A DNA stretch of 64,000 nucleotides from positions 1 through 64,000 of the forward strand of contig NZ_JAMHFY010000003.1 in assembly GCF_023897015.1 (NCBI RefSeq). Reading direction: 5' to 3'. Positions 8,592 through 17,560 of this stretch are shown one piece after another. Below the pieces are notes generated by a model. It did not search any database. It saw nothing but the letters and a program-made list of their open reading frames with translations, and was not told the origin of the DNA. A program made the translations under genes and the position numbers. Positions within the stretch are counted from its first letter, which is position 1. Each line of letters begins with the position of its first letter. This DNA comes from Desulfosporosinus nitroreducens (GTDB taxonomy: Bacteria > Bacillota > Desulfitobacteriia > Desulfitobacteriales > Desulfitobacteriaceae).

Positions 8592-9191
8592 ATGAATGGT
8601 AATCCATTAAAGGTGCTTCTTTATTTTGATGGTTCTGAGCATTCTTTATCTGCAGCTGTTTATACTGCCAACCTATTTAATAGAATACCTAACATGCATT
8701 TAACCATCGTACATGCTCAGGAAAATATCCAAGGCTCTAAACTAGAGAACTCCAATCTGAGGGAAATTTGGTCGACTGATCTTATCTTAGACTGGGAAAA
8801 AACCTTATTGGATAAAGTAGAATTTAAGCACAAAAGTCAGTATTCTAAAATAATCGCCAAAACTCATGAGATATTTTTTGAGGCAGGTCAAAACGTTAAT
8901 CAACAGGTTATTTTTGCCAATTCAAATATTCCCGATACTGTAGAAGCGATTATCAATTTTGCGACTAAAAAGGAATTTGAATTAATCATTATGGGTACGC
9001 GAGGGCCAAGTAGTTTGAAAGGTTTAGTATATGGCAGTTTGGCGCATAGTGTGTTAAACAAATCCGATATACCAGTGTTGCTGATCAAGAAACTGCCTCA
9101 AGAATTTGTCGATCGGTTTTGCTCATCACCTTCAGGAAAAAATCGTGGTAAAGGACGAAGAAATCATTTGTATTGGGTAAAAACTATATAA
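8592..9191 (+). CDS. Universal stress protein (UspA family)
   Basis: 199 residues with one Usp fold. The N-terminus KVLLYFDGSEHSLSAA and the ATP-binding signature GTRGPSSLKGLVYGSLAHSVL (about residues 136-156) indicate an ATP-binding type. A basic C-terminal tail of about 25 residues exceeds the usual length. It follows the exporter by 41 bases and is last in the operon before a strong terminator. Usp proteins next to anion transporters are often regulatory or accessory; the precise role here is unknown. Confidence 0.85.
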   Translation: MNGNPLKVLLYFDGSEHSLSAAVYTANLFNRIPNMHLTIVHAQENIQGSKLENSNLREIWSTDLILDWEKTLLDKVEFKHKSQYSKIIAKTHEIFFEAGQNVNQQVIFANSNIPDTVEAIINFATKKEFELIIMGTRGPSSLKGLVYGSLAHSVLNKSDIPVLLIKKLPQEFVDRFCSSPSGKNRGKGRRNHLYWVKTI

Positions 9192-9205
9192 GTGAAAGTT
9201 GTAAG

Positions 9206-9244
9206 CTAAAAGTCTAGGAGATAAAAAAACTCCTAGACTTTTAG
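9206..9244 (+). terminator. Intrinsic terminator of the TauE-Usp operon
   Basis: Perfect 15-bp stem CTAAAAGTCTAGGAG (9206-9220) with 9230-9244 and an A-rich loop. The rest of the gene-free stretch to 9499 shows no clear motif beyond AT-rich DNA with possible promoters. Confidence 0.85.
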
Positions 9245-9499
9245 TTTGACAGTAATAAAAAAGTCTCGGAAAAAAATAAAGGCTTTAGTTTAAAAATCAG
9301 CACGTAATTTGTAAGATTAATTTCCGCGCATGATATGTCTAGAGGTAGAGATAAGTTCTTCAATTATGGTAAAGTGATTAAGCTGATAAAGACTTATTAA
9401 TATATGTGACTCAGGCAGGAAATAGTTGTATAATACCCACTGTAGATAATGTGAAATCATTCTTTGCTTAGATGTTAAAATATGGAGGTAGTACCATAT

Positions 9500-10660
9500 A
9501 TGACAAATCCTTTGTTCATTCTGGTGGGTACAGTTATTTTTTTAGTTTACGGCGGGCTTAATTTCTATATCGGCCTGCGAGGATGGCAGGCCTTGTTTAG
9601 TTATGTGCCATTCTTAAGTTCTAAAGTATATTGGCCTGTCTTTTTACTTCTAGCCTTCTCCTACTTGCTCAGTCGGTTTAGCGAGAAATTCCTTCCGACA
9701 ATGCTATATGAAGGAATGACCATTGCAGGAGCTTATTGGATAGCCTTTATGTTCTATTTTTTATTAATTATCACATCAATTGACCTTTTGAGATTGTTTG
9801 ACAGATGGTTGCGTCTAGTACCGCCGGAAATAAAGCGGAGCTTAAACCCTGCTTTGGGATTGAGTGTTTTTATATTAGTCGTTGGTATTGTAAGCTTCGG
9901 AGTTTGGAATGCCAGCCATCCCAAGATCAATCATTATGATTTGTCAATTGCTAAACAAGCTGGGTCCTTAGAACAGTTGCGCGTTGTCATGGTTTCAGAT
10001 ATCCATCTAGGAACGATTGTTCATAACGATCAGCTGACAAAACTAGTCAATCAGGTAAATGGGCTAAAACCTGACCTGATTCTGTTTGCAGGGGATGTGT
10101 TTGATGAAGATATAGAATCAAAGAATAAACAGCAAATATCAGACACCTTTCGTATGCTAAGAGCATCTTACGGTGCCTTTGCGGTGCTTGGTAACCATGA
10201 ATATATTGGTGGAAATGCCGACGAAGCTATCAAATATCTAGGTGAAGCAGGGGTTAAGGTATTACGGGATACTTCCCAGGAGATCGCAGGAAGTTTCTAT
10301 CTTATTGGGCGAGATGATTTATCAGGGGCGCGGTTTAATGGTACTAAAAGGCAAGACTTAGCAACAATAATGCAAGGAGTAAACCATTCGCTTCCCATAT
10401 TATTAATGGATCACCAACCCTCGCATTTGGAGGAGCCCGTTGAACAAGGAGTGGATCTACAAGTATCTGGGCATACACACAATGGACAAATGTTTCCCAT
10501 TCAGTTTATTACACAGCGAATTTTTGAACAGGACTGGGGATTACTGCGCAAAGGGGATTTTCAACTCATTGTATCATCAGGTTACGGAACATGGGGTCCG
10601 CCGATTCGGATAGGTAATAATCCTGAGATCGTCGATATTACCATTACATTTAACCCATAA
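9500..10660 (+). CDS. Membrane-bound metallophosphoesterase (YkuE-like)
   Basis: 386 residues. Four N-terminal transmembrane helices (about residues 5-25, 35-55, 70-95 and 115-140) are followed by a calcineurin-like phosphoesterase domain with all metal motifs: DIHLG, GDVFDED, LGNHEY, DHQP and GHTHNGQMFP. Homologues act on phospholipid headgroups or nucleotides outside the membrane; the substrate here is not evident. ATG at 9500 is preferred because GGAGG lies at 9484-9488; the upstream in-frame ATG at 9482 overlaps that site. It appears to be monocistronic. Confidence 0.88.
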   Translation: MTNPLFILVGTVIFLVYGGLNFYIGLRGWQALFSYVPFLSSKVYWPVFLLLAFSYLLSRFSEKFLPTMLYEGMTIAGAYWIAFMFYFLLIITSIDLLRLFDRWLRLVPPEIKRSLNPALGLSVFILVVGIVSFGVWNASHPKINHYDLSIAKQAGSLEQLRVVMVSDIHLGTIVHNDQLTKLVNQVNGLKPDLILFAGDVFDEDIESKNKQQISDTFRMLRASYGAFAVLGNHEYIGGNADEAIKYLGEAGVKVLRDTSQEIAGSFYLIGRDDLSGARFNGTKRQDLATIMQGVNHSLPILLMDHQPSHLEEPVEQGVDLQVSGHTHNGQMFPIQFITQRIFEQDWGLLRKGDFQLIVSSGYGTWGPPIRIGNNPEIVDITITFNP

Positions 10661-10771
10661 ATAGGGCAGAACTAATATTCTCTCCTTGCTATATTGGAGT
10701 TGGAGCGTTATGTTTCAACTTAGATCTTGAATTAACGAAAGACGAAATCAGGAAAATCACGCATAAGAGCT

Positions 10772-11140
10772 TTAAATCTCAAACGAGTTGAGAAGTTCTA
10801 TCAGATCAGTTAAGGAGAAAGGTTTTATTATACAATACTTGACTAAGCCGATCTTTTGTGATATTTTTACGTCTGTTTCGTCTATATATGCTAACAAAAC
10901 AACTGGCAGGTTTGGGTATGAATTAGAGATTTTTGTTAGAACCTCTATTCCTCCCATATCAGGCAATTCTGAATCCAATAAAACAACTGATGGTATACAT
11001 TTTTGGATTCTTTCAAGAGCTTCCAAACCGTTGGTAACTGCGTCGACTGAATATCCTTCTTCAGCTAGAACCTCTATTAATAGACGACGGATTCCTTCAT
11101 TGCCTTCAACAACTAATGCCTTTTTCAAATGCTGTTTCAC
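10772..11140 (-). CDS. Stand-alone receiver-domain protein, degenerate
   Basis: 122 residues with only a CheY-like fold and no output domain. The central phospho-Asp is present (VVLLDSELPDMGG) and the conserved Lys is kept (IIKPF). However, the acidic pair normally DD/DE is EG (VVEGNEG), and the Thr/Ser after strand 4 is replaced in VVLLAYID. Metal binding and phosphorylation may therefore be impaired. The start is GTG at 11140 within a G-run, or TTG four codons later with better spacing. It is divergent from an Xre regulator. Confidence 0.8.
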   Translation of the reverse strand: MKQHLKKALVVEGNEGIRRLLIEVLAEEGYSVDAVTNGLEALERIQKCIPSVVLLDSELPDMGGIEVLTKISNSYPNLPVVLLAYIDETDVKISQKIGLVKYCIIKPFSLTDLIELLNSFEI

Positions 11141-11286
11141 CCCCCGAAATATGATGATACCAATTTGCGAGACTTGTTAATCTATACAATTGTGGTGCAA
11201 ATCTTTAGTTATTAAAAGTTACAAAAATCGATTTATGCTTGTACATGCTAATTTACGATGCTGACATGACATACAGTACTTTAATG

Positions 11287-11300
11287 TAGAATTAATTCTA
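11287..11300. promoter_or_regulatory. Perfect 14-bp palindrome, possible operator
   Basis: TAGAATTAATTCTA lies between the divergent receiver-protein gene and the Xre regulator. Direct GTAC-containing flanks (CAGTAC at both sides) surround it. It could be the Xre operator; this is inferred only from location and symmetry. Confidence 0.35.
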
Positions 11301-11398
11301 ACACTTTACAGTACCAATGGTCAATGTTAATAATACCGATAGGCGCTTCAAGCCCCGTTCTATATACCCTATAGTGGAATCGAAAGGGGCTATGAAAA

Positions 11399-11746
11399 AT
11401 GGCATTTAAATATTTGGGTCATCGAATCAGAGAAGAGAGAACGAAGTATAGACTTACGCAGGAACAACTTGCAGAGATCGCGGAAGTTAATGAGTCATAT
11501 ATAGGTCAAGTAGAGCGGGGAGAGAAGAACCCTAGCCTAGAGACAGTAGTAAGTTTAGCAAAGTCTTTAGGGGTCACGGTTGATTACCTCCTTCAGGAAG
11601 AAGTTAACGTTAAACCCAACAGTTTAATAAATGAGCTAATATCCATAACTAAGGATAAAGATTCTGATGAGATTAGGCTGATGGTAAACATCTGTAGAAT
11701 GATCAGCGAGTACACAAACAAAATTACGAATAATACACGTATATAA
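11399..11746 (+). CDS. Xre/SinR-type HTH regulator
   Basis: 115 residues. The N-terminal helix-turn-helix is classical (RIREERTKYRLTQEQLAEIA, then ESYIGQVERGEKNPSLETVVSLAKSLGV). The C-terminal about 45 residues (DKDSDEIRLMVNICRMISEY) look like a short helical dimerisation segment. Upstream, AGCCCC (11351-11356) and GGGGCT (11386-11391) form an inverted repeat overlapping the ribosome binding region, which could be autoregulatory. The target is not evident; feo genes lie downstream behind a terminator. Confidence 0.85.
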   Translation: MAFKYLGHRIREERTKYRLTQEQLAEIAEVNESYIGQVERGEKNPSLETVVSLAKSLGVTVDYLLQEEVNVKPNSLINELISITKDKDSDEIRLMVNICRMISEYTNKITNNTRI

Positions 11747-11785
11747 ATACTCAACGGAATGCTGGTGAGTCAAGTGAGATAATGG

Positions 11786-11821
11786 AAGCTCTGGGAGAAA
11801 TATTATTCTTCTAGAGCTTTT
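11786..11821 (+). terminator. Intrinsic terminator after the Xre gene
   Basis: 14-bp stem (11786-11799 with 11806-11819, including two G-U pairs) and a 6-base loop, followed by a short T-rich stretch. Confidence 0.7.
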
Positions 11822-11859
11822 ATGTATGCAAAGTGCTCATTAAATACTCAAATTTAGCG

Positions 11860-11888
11860 TTGACGGAAGGGGAGATTAATGATAATAT
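11860..11888 (+). promoter_or_regulatory. Sigma-70-type promoter of the feo operon
   Basis: TTGACG (11860-11865), a 17-base spacer and TAATAT (11883-11888). The -10 box is inside the first Fur-like site. Confidence 0.65.
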
Positions 11889-11919
11889 AAATCACACAAG
11901 CTAATGATACTGATTATCA
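11880..11919. promoter_or_regulatory. Tandem Fur boxes
   Basis: TGATACTGATTATCA (11905-11919) matches the 7-1-7 Fur consensus at 13-14 of 15 positions. A weaker copy, TGATAATATAAATCA, covers 11880-11894 over the -10 box. This arrangement predicts iron-dependent repression of feoAAB by a Fur protein encoded elsewhere. Confidence 0.75.
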
Positions 11920-11951
11920 ATTGCAAATATCTGCAGTTCGGAGTGAGAAAG

Positions 11952-12167
11952 ATGCCTTTAACAATGCTATCCCCAGGTAAAGAGGCTGTAGTTGAAGCAT
12001 GTAGAGCTAAAGAAACAACGAAAAAGTTTCTGGAGGGTCTAGGGATCATTCCTGGAGTTTCGATATCGGTTATTTCCGAATTTAGTGGGAATTTAATTGT
12101 AGCAATTAAAGGGTCGAGATTGGCCTTGAATCGGGGAGTTGCGCAGCAAGTAATGGTACAAGCATGA
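11952..12167 (+). CDS. feoA: FeoA ferrous iron transport protein (first copy)
   Basis: 71-residue SH3-like FeoA protein (LSPGKEAVVEACRAKET, LGIIPGVSISVI, GSRLALNRGVAQQVMV). FeoA supports FeoB-mediated uptake of Fe(II). An in-frame ATG at 11904 overlaps the Fur box and lacks a ribosome binding site, so the ATG at 11952 behind GGAG is chosen; the resulting length is typical. It is the first of two tandem FeoA genes before feoB. Confidence 0.88.
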   Translation: MPLTMLSPGKEAVVEACRAKETTKKFLEGLGIIPGVSISVISEFSGNLIVAIKGSRLALNRGVAQQVMVQA

Positions 12168-12187
12168 TATTATGGGAGGTGAGTGAT

Positions 12188-12415
12188 TTGGAAAGGACTC
12201 TTAAAGAACTAAAGACGGGGGAAAAAGGGGTAATTATTAAAGTTTTAGGTGAAAAAGGTGCAGTCAAAAAAAGATTAATGGATATGGGTATGACCAGTGG
12301 GGCAGAGGTGTTGGTCAGAAAGGCAGCTCCGTTAGGAGACCCTATAGAAATAAACATTCGCGGGTATGAGCTAACACTCAGGAAGGCTGAAGCGCAAAAC
12401 ATTATTATAAAATAA
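12188..12415 (+). CDS. feoA: FeoA ferrous iron transport protein (second copy)
   Basis: 75-residue FeoA paralogue with the full SH3-like pattern (LKTGEKGVIIKVLGEKGAVK, LMDMGMTSGAEVLVRKAAPL, DPIEINIRGYELTLRKAEAQ). An ATG at 12164 overlaps the stop of the first copy, but GGGAGG at 12174-12179 points to a TTG start at 12188. This copy is more canonical than the first; tandem FeoA genes occur in many Firmicutes feo operons. Confidence 0.88.
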   Translation: MERTLKELKTGEKGVIIKVLGEKGAVKKRLMDMGMTSGAEVLVRKAAPLGDPIEINIRGYELTLRKAEAQNIIIK

Positions 12416-12491
12416 AGGTTGCTCCGAGGTGGAAGGAGCTTTTTTTAGAACATATATTGAGAATGGTTATCAATTTCGGGGGTGAGAGTTT

Positions 12492-14540
12492 GTGCCTTTG
12501 AAGTTTGCCTTGGTGGGAAATCCAAACTGCGGGAAAACCACCCTGTTTAACGAAATCACAGGCAGTACGCAGTATGTTGGAAACTGGCCGGGAGTAACTA
12601 TAGAGAAAAGAGAGGGGAAAGCTAAGAAGATACAGGAAGATGTACTTATCATCGATCTTCCGGGAATCTATTCTTTATCCCCTTATTCGATGGAAGAAAT
12701 TATTGCCAGAGACTACATCATCAATGAAATGCCGGATGTAGTGATTAATATTGTTGATGGTACTAACATAGAAAGAAATTTCTACTTGACAATCCAATTA
12801 ATTGAGTTGGGAGTTAACGTTGTTGTTGCCCTGAACATGATGGATGCAGTGGAAGCAAAGGGAGATAAAATTGATCTAAAAATCCTTGAAGGATCTCTCA
12901 AAGTCCCAGTCGTACCGATTACTGCCAGTAAAGGCAAGGGCGTTACAGAACTCTTGGAAAAAGCTCTAAATGTAGCGCAAACAGCCGCTGCGGCTGGCGG
13001 CTCGCCACTGCTTCAGGAAATACATAATGAAAGCATAGTGGCAAGTATCGAAGAAATTGAAAACCGCATTATTCCCACGCTAGAGAGCAAGGTCCAAAAT
13101 CCGCGCTGGACGTCGTTAAAGTTATTAGAGGGCGATGAAAAGGTTCAGGAAGCTTTAAAGGTGTCTGTTGAATCGTTGAATCAGATAAAGGTATATCAGG
13201 AAGATCTGGAAAAGAAGTTTGACATGGATATCGAGACGATTGTTGCTGATAGCAGGTATCGCTTTACAACTGATGTGACACGTAAAGCTGTAAAGAAGAA
13301 AGCTCAAGCCTCCGACTTAACGATTTCCGATAAAATTGACAAAGTGGTAACTAATAGGGTTTTGGCAATCCCGTTGTTCTTAGCTATGATGTTTGGGATT
13401 TTTTCAGTAACCTTTGGTACAGTCGGTTCTTCCACCATCGACTTTGTAGACGGATTAGTGAACGATACAATTGCGACGTTTGTCTTAAGCTTGCTTGAGG
13501 GAGCAGGAGCAGCAGTTTGGTTGCAGGATCTTATTGTAGGCGGGATTATTGGTGGTTTGGGCAGTATGCTGGTATTTGTTCCTCAAATCATGATCTTGTT
13601 CTTCTTTCTAGCCATTCTTGAAGATACTGGGTATATGGCAAGAGCTGCGTTTGTTATGGATCGACTCCTTCGAAAACTAGGCTTGAGCGGGAAATCATTT
13701 ATTCCTATGCTGATTGGTTTTGGGTGTACTGTTCCAGCGGTAATGAGTACGAGAACCTTGGAAAATGAGAAGGATCGTCGATTAACGATAATGCTTGTTC
13801 CGTTTATGTCTTGTGGCGCCAGGCTTCCCGTTTATGCTCTGTATACAGCAGCTTTCTTTGCAAACAATCAAACTATGGTAGTCTTCTCACTTTATTTGTT
13901 GGGTATAGCAGTTGCAGTCTTATCAGGAGTTTTTCTCAAAAAAACCATTCTAAAAGGTGAAGTAGCCCCTTTTGTGATGGAATTGCCTCCATACAGAATT
14001 CCTACATTCAAAGGCTTGATGATTCATATGTGGGATCGTGGTAAAGGTTTTGTCAAAAAAGCAGGGACGATAATTTTTGCAGCAGCAGTGGTAATCTGGT
14101 TTTTACAATACTTTAACTTTTCGTTCCAAGCAGTTTCTGAACCAGCTGACAGTATTCTTGGTGCTATAGGAAACGCTATTGCTCCTGTCTTTGCCCCGCT
14201 AGGTTTTGGAGACTGGCAATCTGCGGTAGCCTTACTTACAGGTTTTATTGCCAAAGAAGCGGTTGTATCCACTATGGGTATCTTGCATGGTGTAGCAGAA
14301 GCAACTGAAAGCTCCACAGACTTAATAACTGCTCTCCGGACAGTATTTACTCCCTTAACAGCCTATGCCTTTATGGCGTTCTCACTGCTTTACCTTCCGT
14401 GCATGGCAGCTTTTGCAACGATTAAACGTGAGATGAATTCCTGGAAATGGACGTTGATCACTGTAGGATATTCAACAGGTATAGCTTGGGTAGTGGCATT
14501 TCTTATCTTCCAGGGCGGAAAAATGATGGGTTTTAATTAA
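12492..14540 (+). CDS. feoB: FeoB ferrous iron transporter
   Basis: 682-residue Fe(II) permease. The N-terminal cytosolic G domain has G1 GNPNCGKTT (about residues 9-17), G3 DLPG, G4 NMMD and G5 TASKG, followed by a GDI helical domain. The C-terminal membrane part has two Gate repeats, with [16 protein letters not shown] and [19 protein letters not shown] carrying the conserved cysteines. GTG start behind GGGGGTGAG. Length is normal. It is the core of the Fur-regulated operon with two FeoA genes and a Cys-rich partner. Confidence 0.95.
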   Translation: MPLKFALVGNPNCGKTTLFNEITGSTQYVGNWPGVTIEKREGKAKKIQEDVLIIDLPGIYSLSPYSMEEIIARDYIINEMPDVVINIVDGTNIERNFYLTIQLIELGVNVVVALNMMDAVEAKGDKIDLKILEGSLKVPVVPITASKGKGVTELLEKALNVAQTAAAAGGSPLLQEIHNESIVASIEEIENRIIPTLESKVQNPRWTSLKLLEGDEKVQEALKVSVESLNQIKVYQEDLEKKFDMDIETIVADSRYRFTTDVTRKAVKKKAQASDLTISDKIDKVVTNRVLAIPLFLAMMFGIFSVTFGTVGSSTIDFVDGLVNDTIATFVLSLLEGAGAAVWLQDLIVGGIIGGLGSMLVFVPQIMILFFFLAILEDTGYMARAAFVMDRLLRKLGLSGKSFIPMLIGFGCTVPAVMSTRTLENEKDRRLTIMLVPFMSCGARLPVYALYTAAFFANNQTMVVFSLYLLGIAVAVLSGVFLKKTILKGEVAPFVMELPPYRIPTFKGLMIHMWDRGKGFVKKAGTIIFAAAVVIWFLQYFNFSFQAVSEPADSILGAIGNAIAPVFAPLGFGDWQSAVALLTGFIAKEAVVSTMGILHGVAEATESSTDLITALRTVFTPLTAYAFMAFSLLYLPCMAAFATIKREMNSWKWTLITVGYSTGIAWVVAFLIFQGGKMMGFN

Positions 14541-14577
14541 GGGTTTTAATTAATCAAAAGTGAAATGGGTGGTTTAG

Positions 14578-14715
14578 ATGATCAATTGGATTATTGGCGG
14601 GATCATTTTTGGAGCGACTGTATTAATCATTGTTCGGTCAATTAGTCGCATGAAAAAAGGAGAAAGCGGCTGTTGTGGTTGTACTCAAAGCAAGTGTAAT
14701 TGTGCTGTGAAATAG
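14578..14715 (+). CDS. FeoB-associated Cys-rich membrane protein
   Basis: 45 residues, too short for routine ORF calling. A single transmembrane helix (residues 4-20) is followed by a basic stretch and a cysteine cluster CCGCTQSKCNC near the C-terminus. This matches the small FeoB-associated cysteine-rich proteins often found directly after feoB, proposed to bind iron or act as a FeoC-like partner. It begins 37 bases after the feoB stop. Confidence 0.85.
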   Translation: MINWIIGGIIFGATVLIIVRSISRMKKGESGCCGCTQSKCNCAVK

Positions 14716-14775
14716 AACAACAGAAAACAATGCCGGCGTGAGTAATAAATATAATTCGTAGGAGGCGGTAAGATA

Positions 14776-15066
14776 ATGAGTATCGTGCTAGTTGGTGGTC
14801 ATGACAGAATGCATAGTGAATATATGGGCATATGCTCCAAGCGTGGACATGATGTAAAAGTCTATACCCAGATGCCTACTAAGTTTGATAAGGTGATCGG
14901 ATCGCCTGACGGAATTGTTTTATTCACATCGACAGTCTCTCATAAAATGATTCACACTGCAGTAAAAGAAGCAAAAAGAAAGAAAATACCGGTATTCAGA
15001 AGCCATAGCAGCAGTGGCGCTTCATTAGACAGACTGCTGGATGAACTTGAAGAAAAGATCATTTAA
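14776..15066 (+). CDS. DUF2325-family protein
   Basis: 96 residues. IVLVGGHDRMHSEYMGICSK at the N-terminus and VLFTSTVSHKMIHTAVKEAK followed by IPVFRSHSSSGASLDRLL match the DUF2325 fold (Rossmann-like, function unknown). AGGAGG precedes the ATG. DUF2325 genes often accompany iron transport and redox genes in Clostridia, as here after feoB. Confidence 0.82.
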   Translation: MSIVLVGGHDRMHSEYMGICSKRGHDVKVYTQMPTKFDKVIGSPDGIVLFTSTVSHKMIHTAVKEAKRKKIPVFRSHSSSGASLDRLLDELEEKII

Positions 15067-15117
15067 AGAATTCGGGACATAAGTTGATATAGACGATCTC
15101 AGGTGGAGGAAACGTCA

Positions 15118-15765
15118 ATGTTTCAATACATTCAAAGACTCTTACGACCTCAACACTTCCACGATATTATTGAGTGTCTGGCAGCTGCTCTGGAAGCTAA
15201 AGATTTGTACACTAGCGGTCATTCTTCCAGGGTGGGGGATATGTCTTATGATTTGGGGCGAGCTCTGGGTCTGAAAGGCTCAGAATTAGAAAATATTCAT
15301 ATTGCAGCACACCTTCATGACATAGGTAAGATGGGTATTTCTGAGAACATTTTAAACAAAAGAGGCAAACTTCTTCCTCATGAATGGGCTCAAATACAAA
15401 CACATCCAGAGATAGGTTATAAAATTTTAGCCAAATCGAAAGGGCTTAAGCAAATTGCTGAAATTGTTCTGCACCACCATGAACGATGGGATGGGAAAGG
15501 CTATCCTGGTGGTTTACGTGAGAACAGAATCCCTTTGGGCTCAAGAATAATAGGAGTGGCAGATGCTATCGATGCCATCACCTCGATACGGCCTTATCGG
15601 AAGGCCTTGTCTTGGGAAGAATGCTGGGAGGAGGTACTCTTAAACAAAGGCATACAATTTGACCCAGTGGCGGTTGAAGCTTCGGAAAGACTGTGGAAAA
15701 AATGGAGAGACAGATGCCTTGAGTTACATAAGGATGATGTAGAGGTTAAGATTAACGTCGTTTAG
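15118..15765 (+). CDS. HD-GYP-domain protein (predicted c-di-GMP phosphodiesterase)
   Basis: 215 residues consisting of the HD-GYP domain alone. Metal-binding and signature motifs are intact: GHSSRVG, HLHDIGKMGI, HPEIGYKIL, VLHHHERWDGKGYPGGL, GVADAIDAITSIRPYR. Family enzymes hydrolyse cyclic di-GMP. There is no sensor domain, so input must come from a partner. GTG at 15103 is in frame, but ATG at 15118 has the GGAGGAAA site. A GEMM-type riboswitch candidate near the end of this window also points to c-di-GMP signalling. Confidence 0.88.
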   Translation: MFQYIQRLLRPQHFHDIIECLAAALEAKDLYTSGHSSRVGDMSYDLGRALGLKGSELENIHIAAHLHDIGKMGISENILNKRGKLLPHEWAQIQTHPEIGYKILAKSKGLKQIAEIVLHHHERWDGKGYPGGLRENRIPLGSRIIGVADAIDAITSIRPYRKALSWEECWEEVLLNKGIQFDPVAVEASERLWKKWRDRCLELHKDDVEVKINVV

Positions 15766-15890
15766 TTTTAAGCCCTGGAGATATTTAAATCAGAGAGCAT
15801 TTGGATGTGCGTTACTCAGATATGTAACTCAAGTTGTGTAAATATATAGTTTGAAGACTTTTTTAGCTGATACTTGAACTATAAACATAT

Positions 15891-15933
15891 AATGAGGGAA
15901 GGGGCCGTTTAATAACGTTCCCCTTCCCTCATT
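15891..15933. terminator. Hairpin terminator between convergent genes
   Basis: Perfect 14-bp stem AATGAGGGAAGGGG/CCCCTTCCCTCATT with an inner CGTT/AACG pairing. It lies just after the flavodiiron gene on the minus strand. Confidence 0.8.
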
Positions 15934-15948
15934 AATTTTGCGCTTTGT

Positions 15949-17145
15949 TTATTTGAGTGCTTCCCCGATGGTCCGACCAAATTCCTGACACTTAATGAGA
16001 GCATCATCATCTGGGCTCCAGGTTACTCTCAGCCCTTCGTTAAGCAGCTCAAATTTGGCGTGTTCTAATTCAGTATAAATAAGCTTAGTATTTTCACCGC
16101 TCCAACCATAACTGCCAAAAGCAGCACCTTTTTTATTTTTGAACGCTAATCCTTTGATCATTTCCAGGATTCCAGCGACGGCAAATGATATTCCTTTATT
16201 AATGGTTGGTGAACCGATAAGGATCGCCTTGGATTTAAAGACTTCTGTAATAATATCATTTTTATCGGCATGAGTGGAATTACAATTAAACAATTTAACC
16301 GTAACATCTTTATCACTGAGTTTGATTCCAGCTGCTATTTCTTCGGCCATCTTTCGGGTACTGTTCCACATGGTATCGTAGATGATAGATATTTGATTTT
16401 CTTGGTAATCCTTAGCCCATCCCATATATTTATCGACAATTTGCAAGGGATTATCACGCCAAATGAGGCCATGACTTGGGCAGATCATATCAACAGGCAG
16501 GTTAAAGCTTAAGATTTCAGTAATTTTATTTTCAACGAATTTACTGAACGGAGTTAAAATATTGGCATAATATTTTAGGGCTTCGTAATATAATTCTGCC
16601 TGATCGACTAAGTCATTGAACATATGCTCAGACGCTAAATGCTGACCAAAACCGTCATTGCTGAAAAGAATATTATCTCCGGTCAAGTAGGTAAACATAG
16701 TATCAGGCCAATGGAGCATTCTTGCCTCAATGAAAATAAACTCTTTTGAGCCAAGGCTTAGTTTATCACCAGTTTTAACGGGTACGAAATTCCAATCTTG
16801 ATGATACTGACCTTTTAAGGATTTGATGGCATTGGCGGTACAGTAAATGGGGGTATCAGGGATTTCCCTCATTAATTCTGGTAAAGCCCCACTGTGATCG
16901 GGTTCCCCGTGATTGGCAATGATAAAATCGATCTTATTTAAATCAACTTCTTTCTTTAAATTAGCAACAAACTCTTTAGCAAAGGGTGTCCAAACACAGT
17001 CAATCAAGGCTATCTTTTCGTCTTGGATAAGGTAAGAATTATAGCTGGAACCACGGTTTGTAGAGAGTTCATCACCATGAAACTTTTTTAATTCCCAATC
17101 AATTTTACCTACCCATTTTACACTCTTGTTAATTTCAAAACTCAT
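15949..17145 (-). CDS. FprA-type flavodiiron protein
   Basis: 398 residues. An N-terminal metallo-beta-lactamase-like diiron domain carries the HGEPDHSG ligand set (about residues 81-88), and histidines follow in ARMLHWPDTM and CPSHGLIW. The C-terminal flavodoxin domain has the FMN loop YDTMWNSTRKMAEEIAAG and GSPTINKG. These enzymes reduce O2 to water and/or NO to N2O in anaerobes, using rubredoxin or F420-type donors. The gene is single, with AGGAGG at good spacing. No rubredoxin gene is adjacent. Confidence 0.93.
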   Translation of the reverse strand: MSFEINKSVKWVGKIDWELKKFHGDELSTNRGSSYNSYLIQDEKIALIDCVWTPFAKEFVANLKKEVDLNKIDFIIANHGEPDHSGALPELMREIPDTPIYCTANAIKSLKGQYHQDWNFVPVKTGDKLSLGSKEFIFIEARMLHWPDTMFTYLTGDNILFSNDGFGQHLASEHMFNDLVDQAELYYEALKYYANILTPFSKFVENKITEILSFNLPVDMICPSHGLIWRDNPLQIVDKYMGWAKDYQENQISIIYDTMWNSTRKMAEEIAAGIKLSDKDVTVKLFNCNSTHADKNDIITEVFKSKAILIGSPTINKGISFAVAGILEMIKGLAFKNKKGAAFGSYGWSGENTKLIYTELEHAKFELLNEGLRVTWSPDDDALIKCQEFGRTIGEALK

Positions 17146-17177
17146 AACATACCTCCTGAATTTTATTTAGTATAAGT

Positions 17178-17560
17178 TTATACATGTTTTAGGTTAACGT
17201 TGGTGTTAGCTAATTTGAAACGGTTACGACCATCCTGTTTTACTTGATAGAGAACGGTATCCGAGGCCTTAATTAATGTTTTCGGTAGATTTGTAGGATT
17301 AGCATGTCCAATAGATACCCCTAGACTAATCGTGACTTTTGGAATGATTAAGGAAAGACAATGTGGTATTTCTATTGAGGGAGTCCTTTAAGGATGTCGC
17401 TACTTCCTTAAGGCATTTTATCCCTTGTAAGTAACCGTAAGTATTATTATACGCCATATAGAAGTCGCTGTCACACAATATGAGTACTATAGCTTCACGA
17501 TCGCGTCCCGCAAGTAACCATAGCTGTTCGAGAAACTGATCAAAATAACCGCGATTAGCT
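17178..17560 (-). pseudogene. Decayed GGDEF diguanylate cyclase domain
   Basis: On the minus strand, 17552-17340 reads ANRGYFDQFLEQLWLL, then ILCDSDFYMAYNNTYGYLQG and KCLKEVATSLK: the front half of a GGDEF domain. A second frame, 17346-17178, reads KVTISLGVSIGHANP, then TLIKASDTVLYQVKQDGRNR: the back half. The central segment with the GG(D/E)EF catalytic loop is missing and the frame shifts, so the gene cannot make an active cyclase. An upstream open stretch to about 17743 (HKDSALLVNVSGS) might be part of a PAS-like sensor. No other feature is seen from 17744 to 18000. Confidence 0.8.
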
